This document shows positions 1 through 11,005 of a stretch of 64,000 nt of DNA, in pieces; positions within the stretch are counted from its first letter, which is position 1, and the number at the start of each line of letters is the position of its first letter. The notes beneath the pieces were generated by a model that made no database searches, was not told the origin of the DNA, and saw only the letters and a list, made by a program, of their open reading frames with translations. The stretch is from Oegoconia quadripuncta (lineage: Eukaryota; Arthropoda; Insecta; Lepidoptera; Autostichidae), in contig OX438748.1 in assembly GCA_949316235.1 (NCBI GenBank), positions 28,266,836 to 28,330,835 on the forward strand, given 5' to 3'. A program made the translations under genes and the position numbers.

Positions 1-450
1 AATTACACAACTTGTTAAAGCTTTGTTGTCTGTTGTAGTTAAAAACTGTGTTACAGGCAACAATGTCTTCCTGTATACAAAATTCTTTGTTGCACTTATG
101 TTATATTTCATTTATATAGTAACATATACATATAAGTTGATAGATACAATACAATCCCATCAAAAACAATACTTGTCAAAAAAACCAAGTCTCGCAACTC
201 AGTTGTTCTGCGGTAAAAAGTTGTGAGATCCATGTAATACCAAGTCGGTTGTTAATTTATTCAGTCTCTACTTAAGCGACTTTCTGTCTTAATACGTCCA
301 GTCTCTAAGACCACGATCGTGGTCCATAACAATTGAAAATCATTTGTGTCTGGAATCTCCGTACTCGAAGCATTAAGTTATTACGTAATAATTAACAGCA
401 GCTTATAGTGACGCATATCAATATTAAAATTCTTTAATGTTTTATATAAA
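1..450. other. AT-rich unique sequence, no gene seen
   Basis: No repeat shared with the rest of the window and no coding signal. The 67-codon open frame at 23-226 is of the length expected by chance in AT-rich DNA. Confidence 0.5.
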
Positions 451-456
451 TATATC

Positions 457-545
457 GAGACTTGGCCATCGCACTAAATAATTGAATTTACATGTGTTTT
501 CAGGCGATTGAATTTACACGTCTTTTCAGGCGATGGCCAAGTCTC
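457..545. repeat. Short inverted repeat enclosing a 26-bp direct duplication
   Basis: A 16-bp arm (GAGACTTGGCCATCGC, 457-472) recurs in reverse complement at 530-545. Between them a 26-bp unit occurs twice in tandem (481-506 and 507-532, two differences). The core CCAAGTCTCGATGG also appears in the foldback element at 42.8 kb, so this may be a remnant of a related element. Confidence 0.6.
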
Positions 546-806
546 AACCACCACTAAGAGCCATCTCTTCCAGGCAACCTTTGGGTGTAGGAGTATATCT
601 CTAAGTATAGAACAGGTAGGTTGTGCAAAATACGGATGCAGATATGAAATAGCTACATAATTTATACCTTCCTGTATACCTGTATACATAAATACATACC
701 TATATATATTAATATATTTAATTCGGTTAGATTCTGAATAGCATTGTATAAATTGTGCACAGCATTTGATAAGTTGATTAGAAAAACTATGTATGTCTCT
801 GGAGTT

Positions 807-1020
807 CGGTGGGAGTCGTAAAAGACGACTAAGGGTTTTGCACCCTTTAACGGCGATGGCCTCATCTCCTGCCACGTGTTCATTTCTGTATATTTCGAAC
901 GAACCGTAGATATTGTTTTAAGCATTAAACTTTTAATGTTGGGAACACCCAAACACTAATGTTTGGGGTATAACTGATCACCCCATTTGGGGTAAAGGTC
1001 GGGACGTTATGTATATTTAT
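807..1020 (+). repeat. Repeat-F copy F1
   Basis: Matches the other F copies from the GGGAGTCGT block through AACACCCAAACACTA, ACCCCATTTGGG and GACGTTATGTAT. The middle GACTTTCCACCAAACAACAT block of the fuller copies is deleted. The family is interspersed and non-coding; its class is not recognised. Confidence 0.7.
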
Positions 1021-1072
1021 GAACATATTGTCATACCTAGGGTGGTCGTCTTGTTGGTAGAAACATTTCATT

Positions 1073-1416
1073 ATTTTTTTTTACTTTTTTTTATGCACGA
1101 CCGGTTGTTACTTGACCTCAATCACACCTGATGTTAAGTGAAGATGAGGTCGAAGGTGGAATCGTACTGACCCGGAAACCCCAACACATTTTGGGGACTG
1201 GCTATGTTATCTCTGACAACCGAAACACAACAATGTTATTAATATTGCTGCTTGGCGGCAGATTTAGATAAGATATTGGTAGCTAGCCAGGCGGACATTT
1301 AATATGCCGTACCACCAATCAAACCGAGTACTAAACATGTACCCCGCTGGGGATCGAACCCGCGACCTCTCAATCGTAAACCCAATGTTGTTTACATTGA
1401 GCCACGGAGGCGGTTA
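1073..1416 (-). mobile_element. SINE-A copy A1, near full length
   Basis: On the minus strand it runs from AACCGCCTCCGTGGCTCAATG (head near 1416) through a B-box-like GGTTCGATCCC to an A-rich end near 1073. The head resembles a tRNA with pol III A and B boxes, so it is a tRNA-derived SINE. It is about 340 bp, the longest form of the family in this window. Confidence 0.85.
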
Positions 1417-1956
1417 AAATCAGGTATGTAAAAAAATATTTAAATGTAAACATTGGGAGTACAATAACAGCCGTCAGCGGCAGGCACTACTGTGGACGCG
1501 TCAGTAGCTATACGTAAATAGACAACTACGCATTTATGCAATAATATCTTTCACCATTTTCTATTTTCTTGTTATGTTGTTTGTACTTTATGACGATTAG
1601 AAAATAAGTAACATTCACACATATTTTTTCCCCCAATAAATAAATTTACAGCCATCATTAAACTGAAGCTATGTGGGAAAAGACTTATAACCTGATTATC
1701 TATACATAATGTACAGGAGGGTAATCTTGCACTCACACATTACAGGGCATCTTGAGCACTCTCCCACACGGGCTGAACCTGTGCCACCTTCTAAACCAAG
1801 TAATGAGGTGATACAGTTCTTTAGTAAATCAAGTTAGGTTTCTAGTAACTTGTTTTATAAAATTGGTAGTGGTTTATAGATATCGATTAGAATTTTATTT
1901 TATTTTATCTTATTACCTTACAATATGTAATGATGAAATAAAGTGAAATAAAATGA
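1417..1956. other. Gene-free stretch
   Basis: AT-rich. It ends in a TTTTATTTTATCTTATT / AAATAAAGTGAAATAAAATG low-complexity run immediately 5' of SINE-A copy A2. No gene seen. Confidence 0.5.
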
Positions 1957-2071
1957 AACCGCCTCCGTGGCTCAATATAAACAACATTGGGTTTACGATT
2001 CGGAGGTCGCGGGTTCGTCCCCCAGCGGAGTACATGTTTAAGTTACTCGGTTTGATTGGTGGTAGGGCATT
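1957..2071 (+). mobile_element. SINE-A copy A2, 3'-truncated
   Basis: Contains the tRNA-like head and the first part of the body (GTACATGTTTAAGTTACTCGG, GGTGGTAGGGCAT), then stops. The B box is altered to GGTTCGTCCCC, so pol III activity is doubtful. Confidence 0.8.
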
Positions 2072-2274
2072 GATAATGATAATTGAATTTTATTTCCTTT
2101 TGACAAATAGTTAGGCACGTATACTCTTCAGTTGTTAGCGTAAGTTGAAAGTAAAAAATAAAATAATAATAATTATAGTTTTGATGTATGTTGTCTAAAT
2201 AAAATAACTATTTAAGTATTAAAAAAAACTCATATAAAAAAAAAGTATTAAAAACCCAAAAAAAACCGAAAGTA

Positions 2275-2455
2275 TTTTGTATTTTGTGGACGTCATGTTG
2301 GATTTTTTACCATAAAAAGTATCCTATGACACTCTAGGGATCAAGATGAATCGAACGTCACCTTTCACTTCAAAATCGGTCTAGTCGTTTAGGCTACAGG
2401 AGGTAACATAGAAATCTACATACATACTTACATACACTCGAAAAACCTAACCCTC
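2275..2455 (+). repeat. Repeat-G copy G1
   Basis: Shares CATGTTGGATTTTT, TATCCTATGACACTCTA and GGCTACAGGAGGTAACATAG with copies at 38.1 kb (plus) and 58.6 kb (minus). No coding potential; class unknown. Confidence 0.7.
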
Positions 2456-2503
2456 CTTTTTAGGGCTGCGTGGGATTCTCAACAACAGTTGGGTAATGAG
2501 TAA

Positions 2504-2730
2504 TTTTTTTTTTTTTATATTTCGGACACTTACACCAATCATCTAGTCCCAAACTAAGCAAAGCTTGTACTATGGATACTAGATAATGGATAAACATACA
2601 TAAATATTTATATAAACATCCATGACTCAGGAATAAATGTTCATATTCATCACACAAACATTTACCCGTCGCGGGATTCGAACCGGCAACCGTTGGCTTC
2701 GCTGACAGGGTCACTATCCACTACACCAAT
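2504..2730 (-). mobile_element. SINE-B copy B1, near full length
   Basis: Minus-strand head near 2730 (ATTGGTGTAGTGGATAGTG), B box GGTTCGAATCC near 2681, then the GTAAATGTTTGTGTGATGAA body and an A-rich end at 2504-2519. An 84-codon open frame across it is a shadow of the SINE; nearly the same peptide appears from copy B10. Confidence 0.85.
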
Positions 2731-3185
2731 ACAAAATACATCTAAAACTTAAAAGTTGCCAGCCCTATAAGACTTGGCAGTGAAAATTATAAGCATTTGC
2801 ATCTACTAACGCCTTAATAACTGTTCCCATGCATCCGGAGTTATATCCTATTGTCGCAACTTCAAATAGTTTGCAAAAATTCAATGTTGAATTTATCTGC
2901 TTTTATCATTTTTTCTATAGAGCTAAAGTCCTCAAGTGGAAACGTAGACTCATACAACTGACCTGTAGTTGAACTGCCAAGTATTGGTAAAACAATCGGC
3001 TTCACCAGGGTTCTATTCTCCATTTATGGAGAAGTTAAGGGACCCTGCGTGCCAAACCTTATACATGGTAGAACTTTAGCCTCGAAAAATATGAATTTTT
3101 AAAATTCTTTTGGCGGATTTAAAATGTTCACTTGAATAGCAATTTCCATCAAACATGGCTATGAACCTATTCCCGAGTTTTCTCC
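2731..3185. other. Gene-free stretch
   Basis: Unique-looking sequence, no gene seen. 3050-3180 grades into wording typical of Repeat-H (ATCAAACATGGCTATG). Confidence 0.4.
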
Positions 3186-3510
3186 TTTTTAACCCCCAGC
3201 GAAAAACGATGGGTGTTGTGTGTCCAATCTTTGTTCGGACGTATCTCAGTAATGAGTCAGTTGTTCTTTTTAACCCCTGACAAAAAACTATGGGTGTTAT
3301 GTGGGTCCAGTCTTTCTCCGGACGTATCTCAGTAATGAGTCAGTTTGTCCTTTTTAACCCCTGACGAAAAACTATGGGTGTTGTATGTCTCCAGTCTTTC
3401 TTCGGACGCATCTCAGTAATGAGTCAGTTTATCCTTTTTAACCCAGACGAGAAACGACGGGTGTTGTGTGTTCAACAGCGTTGGACATACCAGTTTTTGT
3501 CCGGAGTTTT
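3186..3510 (+). repeat. Four-unit tandem array, 81-84 bp period (Repeat-H)
   Basis: TTTTTAACCC recurs at 3186, 3267, 3351 and 3435, spacings 81, 84 and 84. Each unit carries AAAACTATGGGTGTT, TCTTTCTTCGGACG and CTCAGTAATGAGTCAGT; the last is cut short. The same wording occurs singly at 26.3 and 40.9 kb, so this is a local amplification of an interspersed repeat. Confidence 0.85.
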
Positions 3511-4109
3511 TATATTTCCATAATGCGTTTTCTAATCTTAAATATAAAGAAATTGAAACTAATTAAAAGCTTATTCGACACGTCTTAACTGATTTTCATC
3601 AAAGACAAACAATAAATTAAAATCCCCTCGTTTTGTCTTTAATATTGCACTCAAATTCAAATTGGACCAGCATTACTCAAAACTATTTTAGGACTATTCA
3701 TCAAGCTCCTCCTATTTGGAAATCGGTTAAAAACTTTTCAGTAAGAAACGAGAAAATCATTAATACATTGTGAGGCACGAGTGTAAATAGAGTGTAAACC
3801 ATTATAAAATATTAGTGTATAAAATATTGTAAAATATTCAACAAGCTATATTTTTATGTGTAAAAAGAGATTAAATGAACGTAATTAAATCAAAACCCAG
3901 ATCCTAATAAAGATAAACAAATATTCCAGAAATATCTGAATATTTATATATAATTAAGCACTTTATAATTGAAATCATAATAGTTGGGTTCTATTGCTTG
4001 TATTTAACATACATATTCATAACATGATTGAGTTCGTTTGCAAACTTGCAATTTGCTTATTTCTGAATCCTGTAAACAGTTTAATTGATTTTTTCATCAT
4101 CAGCTGCGG
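3511..4109. other. Gene-free AT-rich stretch
   Basis: No shared repeat or open frame of note. Confidence 0.5.
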
Positions 4110-4280
4110 TTCGAACCGTTCGGGGTTCGAATTCCGCTAGTGGTAAATGTGTGCGTGATGAATATGAGCATTTATTTCCGAGGCAAGTCATTGTTATTTA
4201 TATATATTTATCTGTTATCTAGTATACCTATCCATAGAATATGTTTTGACTAGTTTGAAACTAGACAATTAGTAATATTT
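4110..4280 (+). mobile_element. SINE-B copy B2, head rearranged
   Basis: The B-box area reads GGGGTTCGAATTCCGCTAG and is followed by GTAAATGTGTGCGTGATGAA and the body. The normal GGTGTAGTGG A-box segment is replaced by unrelated sequence. Confidence 0.65.
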
Positions 4281-4689
4281 ATTTTAAGTTATGGATATAT
4301 ATATCAGTATACTTTTAGGTAGGTGTAACATGTAGTAAAATATACTTAGATTTCTTTTGTCCAAGCAGACAAAGTCGCGCGGAAAAGCCAGTTTACAATA
4401 CCCATCGTGAGTTCTTACCCACTATAATTAGATATTACTGAGTAGTTACTGAATATGCCTCAACCTTTTACATCCTAATGGCATAATTAAATGGACCCGA
4501 GAGTATAAACTTATACATAAAAGCACCTGTATTTATACGAAATCATCTTATTGATAATAAAGCGGTAAACGTGAGGAAACTTCGGTGTTCAGACAAGTAA
4601 TAAAGAGCTATATACACTGACTGTATAAAATACAGAAAATATACAACTTGTCTAAAAATCGTTTTCTCAACAACTAAATGTGGTCAAAG
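4281..4689. other. Gene-free stretch
   Basis: Nothing recognised. Confidence 0.4.
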
Positions 4690-4925
4690 ACACACTGGAC
4701 TAAAGAACAGTTAATCTAAACTGAAATTGCCTAAAATAAAATAGTTTTAACTGCAGTGGACTAAATAGCAGTTAGTCTAAACTGAAGTACCTAAAAATCA
4801 CTTGGACTAAACTGTAGAGGACTAAACAACTAGACTATTAGTCTAAACTAAATTTACCTAAATATCACTTAGTCTAAACTGTACTTGACGAAATAGCAGT
4901 TAATCTAAGTTGAAGTGGCGTTTAT
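4690..4925 (+). repeat. Degenerate AGTCTAAACT satellite
   Basis: Irregularly spaced copies of GGACTAAA, CAGTTAGTCTAAACTGAA and CTAAAAATCACTT fill about 235 bp. GACTAA and TTAGTC are mutual inverse complements, so short dyads repeat across the array. Confidence 0.65.
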
Positions 4926-5170
4926 AATAGGAAGCAGTTTACCGGTTCTTTGTTTTACTTTATCTATTTAGCCGATGCAGTTTTTAGACAAGGACATAGA
5001 CTATTGAGTTATAGACGATAAGGTACTTGTACTAATGTGATTTTCAGAAGGTATAGAGATCTGTATGAATGACAATTTTTGATTTTTTTTTTATTTTTTG
5101 CCGTGGCATTTCAGATCAAATAACAGCAACTGATTTTTTTCTATATTTGAAGTGAACTACACCATTTCCA

Positions 5171-5272
5171 TAATTTCGGACACTTTACCAATCATCTAGT
5201 CCCTAACTAAGCAAATATGGATACTAGGTAACGGATAAACATACATGAGTCGTGAAAAAATGTCCGTATTAC
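5171..5272 (-). mobile_element. SINE-B copy B3, 3' part only
   Basis: Matches the GGACACTT...CTAGTCC...GGATACTAG segment of the family on the minus strand. The head is absent. Confidence 0.7.
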
Positions 5273-5603
5273 CTATTCATCGATTGAATGAATTAACCAA
5301 TTTTTTATTTGTAATATCATTAGTAAATTATGCATTATTTTGTTTGGCTTTTGCTATTTAATTTTGGTTTTTACCAGTAGATTGTTTAATGATTATTATT
5401 TAATAATTACTTTCCACCGAATTGTAGATTAATTATTTATTGTAGAATAAAAAGAACTGTAATTAAAAATGTGAATCTGTAATTGGCATAACTTTGGCTT
5501 ATAGATTGTTTGATTTGGCTGTTTGATTTGGCTTACAGAGTTTTTATAATAATTCTGTTGATTCTGTTTTATTCAAAAACAAAATATAAATTGCACAAAA
5601 AAT
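5273..5603. other. Gene-free AT-rich stretch
   Basis: Separates two SINE-B pieces (B3 and B4) in the same orientation. They could be one copy split by a 330-bp insertion, but no clear insert ends are visible. Confidence 0.35.
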
Positions 5604-5678
5604 TAGCCCTCGCGAAATCGAACCTGCATCAACTGGTTTCGCAGGCAGGGTCACTATCCACTACACCAATCGATCGTC
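5604..5678 (-). mobile_element. SINE-B copy B4, head only
   Basis: Minus-strand head ATTGGTGTAGTGGATAGTGA, then GCGAAACC and a mutated B box (GGTTCGATTTCG). Same orientation as B3. Confidence 0.7.
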
Positions 5679-6387
5679 ATTTTTTATTACTACATTAGCT
5701 ATTCATCACTTATTGATTACATTACATATTGATTTCTTTAAGAATGGTTGTCTCAGATTCATAAACTTTCATAAGCCACTACCTACGGTGTCATTATTGT
5801 TAATCTGATACATTATTATTTTTATTTTAATTATACCAAGATGAAGTTTATGAAGATTATACGAGTAATACTGAGAATACTTCTATGTGATAAAGTTTCA
5901 AATTTCATTCTGATACCATTTATAAAACTCTAGACGGTATTAAACTTAAATTTTCTTTTGGTTTTATTTACATTTTATAAGTTTTAATATCAGTTATAGT
6001 GCAAACAGTAGTGCTACGAACAGTGTCGTAATCGTCAAGTTACTATTTGACGATGACGACAGGAATCTAAAACTTTTATGACACAGCCAGTGTATACGGT
6101 CCTCAATAAAACCGGTTATAAATATTGACATGCATTTAAAATGCTAATATTCTATCTCTACTCATTTATTCTTGAATTTGTCTGAGGATTGGACGTACAG
6201 TCGCTACAACAATACCAACGTCTGTCAATATTCTGTTTTGGAATCTAAGCTCTAATTAATTAACTTAAAGTTCATATTAGTCCAAGAATTTGATTGTATC
6301 CTAGTGGCAGACTGTACTTGAAATTGACAATAATACAAATCAATAGCCTCTCCCTGGTAGATCTCGGTCTCCTTTCATTGGGAGAGG
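5679..6387. other. Gene-free stretch
   Basis: AT-rich, no gene seen. GTGACGATGACGAC-type wording near 6045 is unique here. Confidence 0.4.
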
Positions 6388-6600
6388 ACTCTTTGGATGA
6401 GTGACCACTACTGTCACTTTTGTACGAGCGTTTCCGTGCTAGATGCTGCTGCATACATGATTTCCAAGTCGTTAACCTATAGGGGTGGCTTGAAAATATT
6501 GACTGTCAGTGGCTACGAAAATGAAATAGATCCATCAATCAGCACTGGACCCGTGTGGTGGATTATGGACAGGACCCTGTGCCCTAGGCTGTTGATGTTA
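6388..6600 (+). mobile_element. SINE-E (5S-rRNA-like) copy E2
   Basis: Begins within the 5S-like C-box region (GGATGAGTGACCACTA), followed by the body shared with E1: TACGAGCGTTTCCGT, TTGACTGTCAG, ATCCATCAATCAGCACTG, GTGTGGTGGATTATG. It is truncated at the 5' side before GAAGTTAAGC. Confidence 0.75.
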
Positions 6601-6714
6601 AAATTCAACACATACTTAACTTTTTTTATAGTTAGGTAGGTACTGTGGCTACTTCAAAAGTGGTTGCAATTTTTTTTTGTTAAATCCGTCTCTATAACGT
6701 ATCATGTAGAGGGT

Positions 6715-6850
6715 TCCATTAGCAAAGTTAAGGAACGTCTGTTGCGGTCAACAAGATGATGGGTAACCACCAATTGATTGTTCGATTAGTAAAGTTAAGC
6801 AACATCTGATGGACGGGTGACCGCTCTATCTTGTTTATGCGTTTTCCTGT
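6715..6850 (+). mobile_element. SINE-E piece E3: two 5S-like heads in tandem
   Basis: Two consecutive 5S-like blocks: ATTAGCAAAGTTAAGGAACG with GATGGGTAACCACC (6718-6771), then CGATTAGTAAAGTTAAGCAA with GGACGGGTGACCGC (6783-6823). The usual SINE-E body does not follow; only a weak GTTTTCCTGTT match remains. Confidence 0.65.
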
Positions 6851-7198
6851 TCAACTATTAAGATTTAAGAGTTTAACTATGAAGTTGTATGGGATATTTA
6901 ACATATCAACAGAACCCACAGGATATCGCTAGTTAAAAACAAGCCCAGCGTTCAGCTCACATAAGGTTAATGCACATATTTGTACACCCATAACCGTGTT
7001 GAATTTCAACTCAAAGCAAATACGGTAGGAGATACACTTGCACATGTAAAATAAGATCATTAAAATCCAATACAGCTCCATAATGATGGTCGGTTGGACC
7101 ACACGGACATTTTTATTTACATATTAATATCAGTGGTGGTAAAGGACAGTGACACTGCCTGGAATCTGTCTTTTTATTTGAATTATTCAAAAACACCG
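6851..7198. other. Gene-free stretch
   Basis: Nothing recognised. Confidence 0.35.
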
Positions 7199-7293
7199 AG
7201 GGTTAGTGATCATATTACACAGGAAACGATATTGTTATCGTCACTTCACATCAAGTGAGATTTGCGGTCAAACGCGAATCCAGTCAATCATAA
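7199..7293 (+). mobile_element. LINE 3' scrap J1
   Basis: Matches the 3' end of the J family (ATCGTCACTTCACATCAAGTG, GGTCAAACGCG, AATCATAAAA). Only the terminal part is present. Confidence 0.55.
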
Positions 7294-7695
7294 AAAAAAT
7301 TAAAAATACCTAAATCAATTTACACACTTACCAATTATCTATAGTCTGATTATGTTTTCATGTTTAGGCTTTACTGCTAAATTTTAAAAAAATCTTGGAA
7401 ATCTGACAGCTGTCAATTGCGATAGATCAAATGACAGAAGGATTATGACAGGTCAGCAGACATGAACCTTTTTCTTTCTGTTTTTATAGGTAATTATTGG
7501 ATTAAAAAATACATTAGGAATATAGCATTCACAGCTAATTACCTGCCTACTATCTTTGCTATAGTAGATTGTATCCCACCAAAAATATAAAATATGCAAG
7601 GAAGTCAAGTTTGATACAGAGGACGTGCAAGAAAGTCTGCTAATACCTTCGTCAATAAAATAAGTAAGATTTAAATGGGTACCAAATCTATAGAG
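7294..7695. other. Gene-free stretch
   Basis: Nothing recognised. Confidence 0.35.
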
Positions 7696-7849
7696 TTTAA
7701 GGCACGTAGTAATAAATGGTTCTTGACATTGAGATCGCGTCTCAGTCCCAAGACCATGTTTTCTGATGCTGTTTTAATATGCAATAGATTCTCAAGCATC
7801 AACTTGAGGCAATGTCAATCTTGAGAACGGTTTATTAATACGGGCCTAA
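7696..7849. mobile_element. Foldback MITE, family R copy R1
   Basis: Left end TTTAAGGCACGTAGTAATAA pairs with right end TTATTAATACGGGCCTAA, and the inner GGTTCTTGACATTGAGA pairs with the GTCAATCTTGAGAACGG side. No coding content. The ends are shared with family Q. Confidence 0.55.
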
Positions 7850-8211
7850 ATGTCATATAGCTACAGGAACATGCATGCTTTCTTGCATATACATGCATGT
7901 TCGTCTATGTCTAACCTTTTTCGATCATTTATGCATCGTTCGATAAAATGATAGTACGATGAAAAGTAGTTCACCGTAATAAAGGAATTAAATTCTGTAA
8001 ATTATGTTTCGATAAATTGATACTTTGATAAACCGATTGTTTTATAAAGGATCAATTCGATAAATAGTTATTAGTTTTTATTCAAGACAAATTCGAACCG
8101 ATTTTTCATTGAACAAATCGTTCGATTGTAAGATATGAAAGGAAATTAATCATATTATGAAAAAGTCACATTTTTATCTTCTTACACATACACACATAAA
8201 TTTACGACTTT
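7850..8211. other. Gene-free stretch
   Basis: Has a short dyad CATGCATGCTTTC / GCATATACATGCATG near 7870. Otherwise unique. Confidence 0.35.
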
Positions 8212-8434
8212 TAATTCCAAATGGGGTGGTCAGAAATATCCCAACGTGACGTTTGGATGTTCCAAACAGTAAAAGGTTAATGCATGAAACAACATAGTTC
8301 ACCAATCGAAATATATGGAATTGCACACGTAACAGTTAAGCACATAGCTATTGAAACGTACAAATCTATCGATGTTTTTTGGTGGAAAGTTGCCTTTTAC
8401 GACATAGACGGGAAGAAATAGGTTGGTTCTATTA
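8212..8434 (-). repeat. Repeat-F copy F2
   Basis: Near full-length: CAAATGGGGTGGTCAGAAAT, GTTCCAAACAGTAAA, GCACACGTAACAG, GATGTTTTTTGGTGGAAAG, GACGGGAAGA. It is diverged in the middle. Confidence 0.75.
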
Positions 8435-8939
8435 TTTCGCCGTGCCAAAACCTCATTATATAAAAAGTTTCGATATAATAAAACCCTGTTTATGGACTGC
8501 TGATGAGATGTCTTTGAAGCAATTAAAAGTTGAGCTATAATACACCTTTATTAGGTAACAAGATACGCATACCAAGTATTCTCATTATATGAGAATATGA
8601 TACAGGAATTTTCTTAAACTTTGTACTATTAGTACTAATTATAGTCTAGCAGAGTCTTGCGTTATGAAACTTTTGGTCCGTTTTAAAAACTTGTAGCGTA
8701 ATTGAGCTGAAGGGCTCAGCATGATTTGAATAGAATTATATTTAGGTTTAATTGATTTAATATTAATATATAGCAAATTAAATATTATAGCAATAACATT
8801 GTTAAAGCAATTCCGTTAAACACATGTACCTAGGTAAATATAGTATTTATACCGGTGAGTTTTTTAGGTCTCTTGTAGGTAGATAAATATGTTATTTATA
8901 CCGGATGAGTTTAGAAAAATAGGTCATATTAGGTAAGTA
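8435..8939. other. Gene-free AT-rich stretch
   Basis: Contains an imperfect tandem pair around TAGGTAAATATAGTATTTATACCGG / TAGATAAATATGTTATTTATACCGG (8831-8907 region). No gene seen. Confidence 0.4.
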
Positions 8940-9022
8940 CATTTGCCCCTAACAGGATTCGAACCCGCGACCTTTTGGCATAGGAGACAGAGTTTCTAAC
9001 CACTACATCAAACAGGTCGTCT
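8940..9022 (-). mobile_element. SINE-C copy C1, head only
   Basis: Minus-strand head from CGACCTGTTTGATGTAGTGG (9022 side) through GGTTCGAATCC to GGGGCAAAT. It is truncated directly after the B box and lies 12 bp from the hairpin at 9035. Confidence 0.8.
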
Positions 9023-9034
9023 AGTAATAATTCA

Positions 9035-9133
9035 ATAATTTTTGTTGATTTTTTTTTTAAGATTATATGCTCTTTTAATGTCTGGTATATTAAAAGAGCA
9101 TATAATCATTAAAAAAAAATCAACAAAAATTAT
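9035..9133. repeat. Long near-perfect hairpin, 45-nt arms
   Basis: Arm 9035-9079 and arm 9089-9133 are reverse complements except at the T-run/AAGA junction; the loop is 9 nt. The strongest stem is GATTATATGCTCTTTTAAT against ATTAAAAGAGCATATAATC. Transcription of either strand would give a small hairpin RNA; nothing shows that it is transcribed. Confidence 0.85.
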
Positions 9134-9290
9134 ATATATTAAATAAATAATATGATAACATGGAGAAAATAATATGAGCTCCAAATAAATTTCACGTGAT
9201 TGGAACCTTACGAATCCTGCCAGTCGCACATCAATACTTTATTATATATATAAACAAATAAATTATCTATGCCAATACCTTATATTTCAC

Positions 9291-9396
9291 TTTTTTTTTT
9301 TTCTTTTTTTTTTTTTGTGCACAACGGGTTGATACTTGACCTCAATCACACCTGATGTTAAATGAAGATGAGGTCGAAGATGACGTTAGATAAGAT
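9291..9396 (-). mobile_element. SINE-A copy A3, 3' end only
   Basis: T-rich tract (9291-9316) followed by GTGCACAACGGGTTGATACT and ACACCTGATGTTAAATGAAG. This is the minus-strand 3' end of SINE-A, strongly 5'-truncated as expected of incomplete reverse transcription. Confidence 0.8.
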
Positions 9397-10870
9397 CACT
9401 CTTACCTAATATGCCCTATTTTTTCCTTACGTTAAAAAAACTCATCCGGTATATTATCGTTTCGTTTTTTTTTCTGGTATCTAAAGCTTCGGCTCCGAAA
9501 TTAACGAAAATACACTCTGTGTAGGATTTTTACTAAAATCTTAGGTGAAAATTTAGAAAAGAAGTTTTTAAAAGCAGCGAAACCAAGGTGTTACCTCTTA
9601 TTATACCTCCTGTTCTCTCAAATTGTACCATCCAACGTTCAATAGAGGTGGAAGCTATATTAAGTATTAAAATTCACAAGAGTCCCCCGTTAATAGAGGA
9701 CGTACAATAACTCGCGGGGGCCGATCGTATCAGCTTAATAACTTCTTTGGTAGCCGCGTCTTGGAAGCGCAGACAAAAACACGACGCGAAGGGAAATTTG
9801 TTGCGCGTTTACTTAATATGCGCTGCGAGCAATTTTTTGCGGGAAGCAGTGTTTTGTCACTATTGATTTTCGGGTATTCAATTTTTGGCATATTAGGGTT
9901 GCTATATTGAATAAAAAGCATTGATTTATATGTTATAGATATCAAATCTTTTTCGCGCTTCTCTTAGTAGATAAAATAGCGCCATCTCTTAGAATCCTCG
10001 AAAACTAATAGTACTGTAGAGAATAAGTGGCTAAAACCACAGATAAACATTTTTTTTAATCTGTGCTCACAACCTATCCATTGGTCACATAAAAATGCAA
10101 GAAAATACTGATTAATATGAATTTTACGGGTATAATACCTATATCTCTATGTTTTTTTTGGTTACTTTTCTTTGGTAAGTGATGCATTTTTTTTACCACA
10201 TAAATCAGCATTTGATACGACAGATCCCGAAGTCGGTGTATGACTGAGTTCCCATTGGTTCCAAACTCCTATTTTAACACCAATGAAGTGATGCCATTTT
10301 GATTATTTCAACGACCCGGTCCATACGCAGTAATATGTAACTATATGTCAAAAAGTGATTTTTTTCAAATTGTGCTTACCAAAAGAAACGTGGAGAAGAA
10401 TATAACGAAAATTTTGTTAACAACGGACATCCGCAATATTAGGGATCAGTTACAATTTTATTTATTGTATGCAAAGTTTGATTAACAATGAATAAAGTCA
10501 CTCTTAACCGAATTAGTTCGGTAATATTGTATTTTTACCTGACTGCCCAATAAAGGTGGGTAATGTTTTTACCCACCAATAAACACACATATTAAATACA
10601 AGCCTTCCACTCGCGGCTCCACCCACGCAGACTCATTTTATAGAATCTCGGGGTTTAGTTGATATTTCAGATATTTAGTACTCTATGCAGAGATACTTTG
10701 ATTAGTTCTTGATACTAAAAGATATGCACGTAGCTATGATTACAAACAACTTTTCCGAAGTAACAACTTTTAAATTTTTTTTTTTTTAATTCCTAAATTT
10801 AAATAGTAATTTAAATACATAAAAAATATGTAGATAAATAACTAACCATTACATCAACGAATGCAATACG
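9397..10870. other. 1.5-kb gene-free stretch
   Basis: Mostly unique. 9690-9950 is more GC- and CpG-rich than its surroundings (CTCGCGGGGGCCG, GCCGCGTCTTGGAAGCGC) and holds a 71-codon minus open frame with no recognisable motif. Confidence 0.4.
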
Positions 10871-11005
10871 TAGGTTGTAATTTATTTTAACACTTTATTG
10901 CATATAAGTATACAAATGTACATTGAACAAACATAGGACAGAAATTACAATACACAAAATCTCTGTAAGAGATTTCTTCCAGCGGTTTGGAAGGAAAAAC
11001 CAATT
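10871..11005 (-). mobile_element. LINE-like 3' end, family U copy U1
   Basis: Reads TTTATTGCATATAAG at its left side, the complement of a polyadenylation-like 3' end, and contains GATTTCTTCCAGCGGT, which recurs at 29.95 kb. No coding part is retained. Confidence 0.45.

Noticed and set aside
3186..3510. CRISPR-like array
   Set aside because: Whole 84-bp units are repeated with no unique spacers, and the context is eukaryotic.
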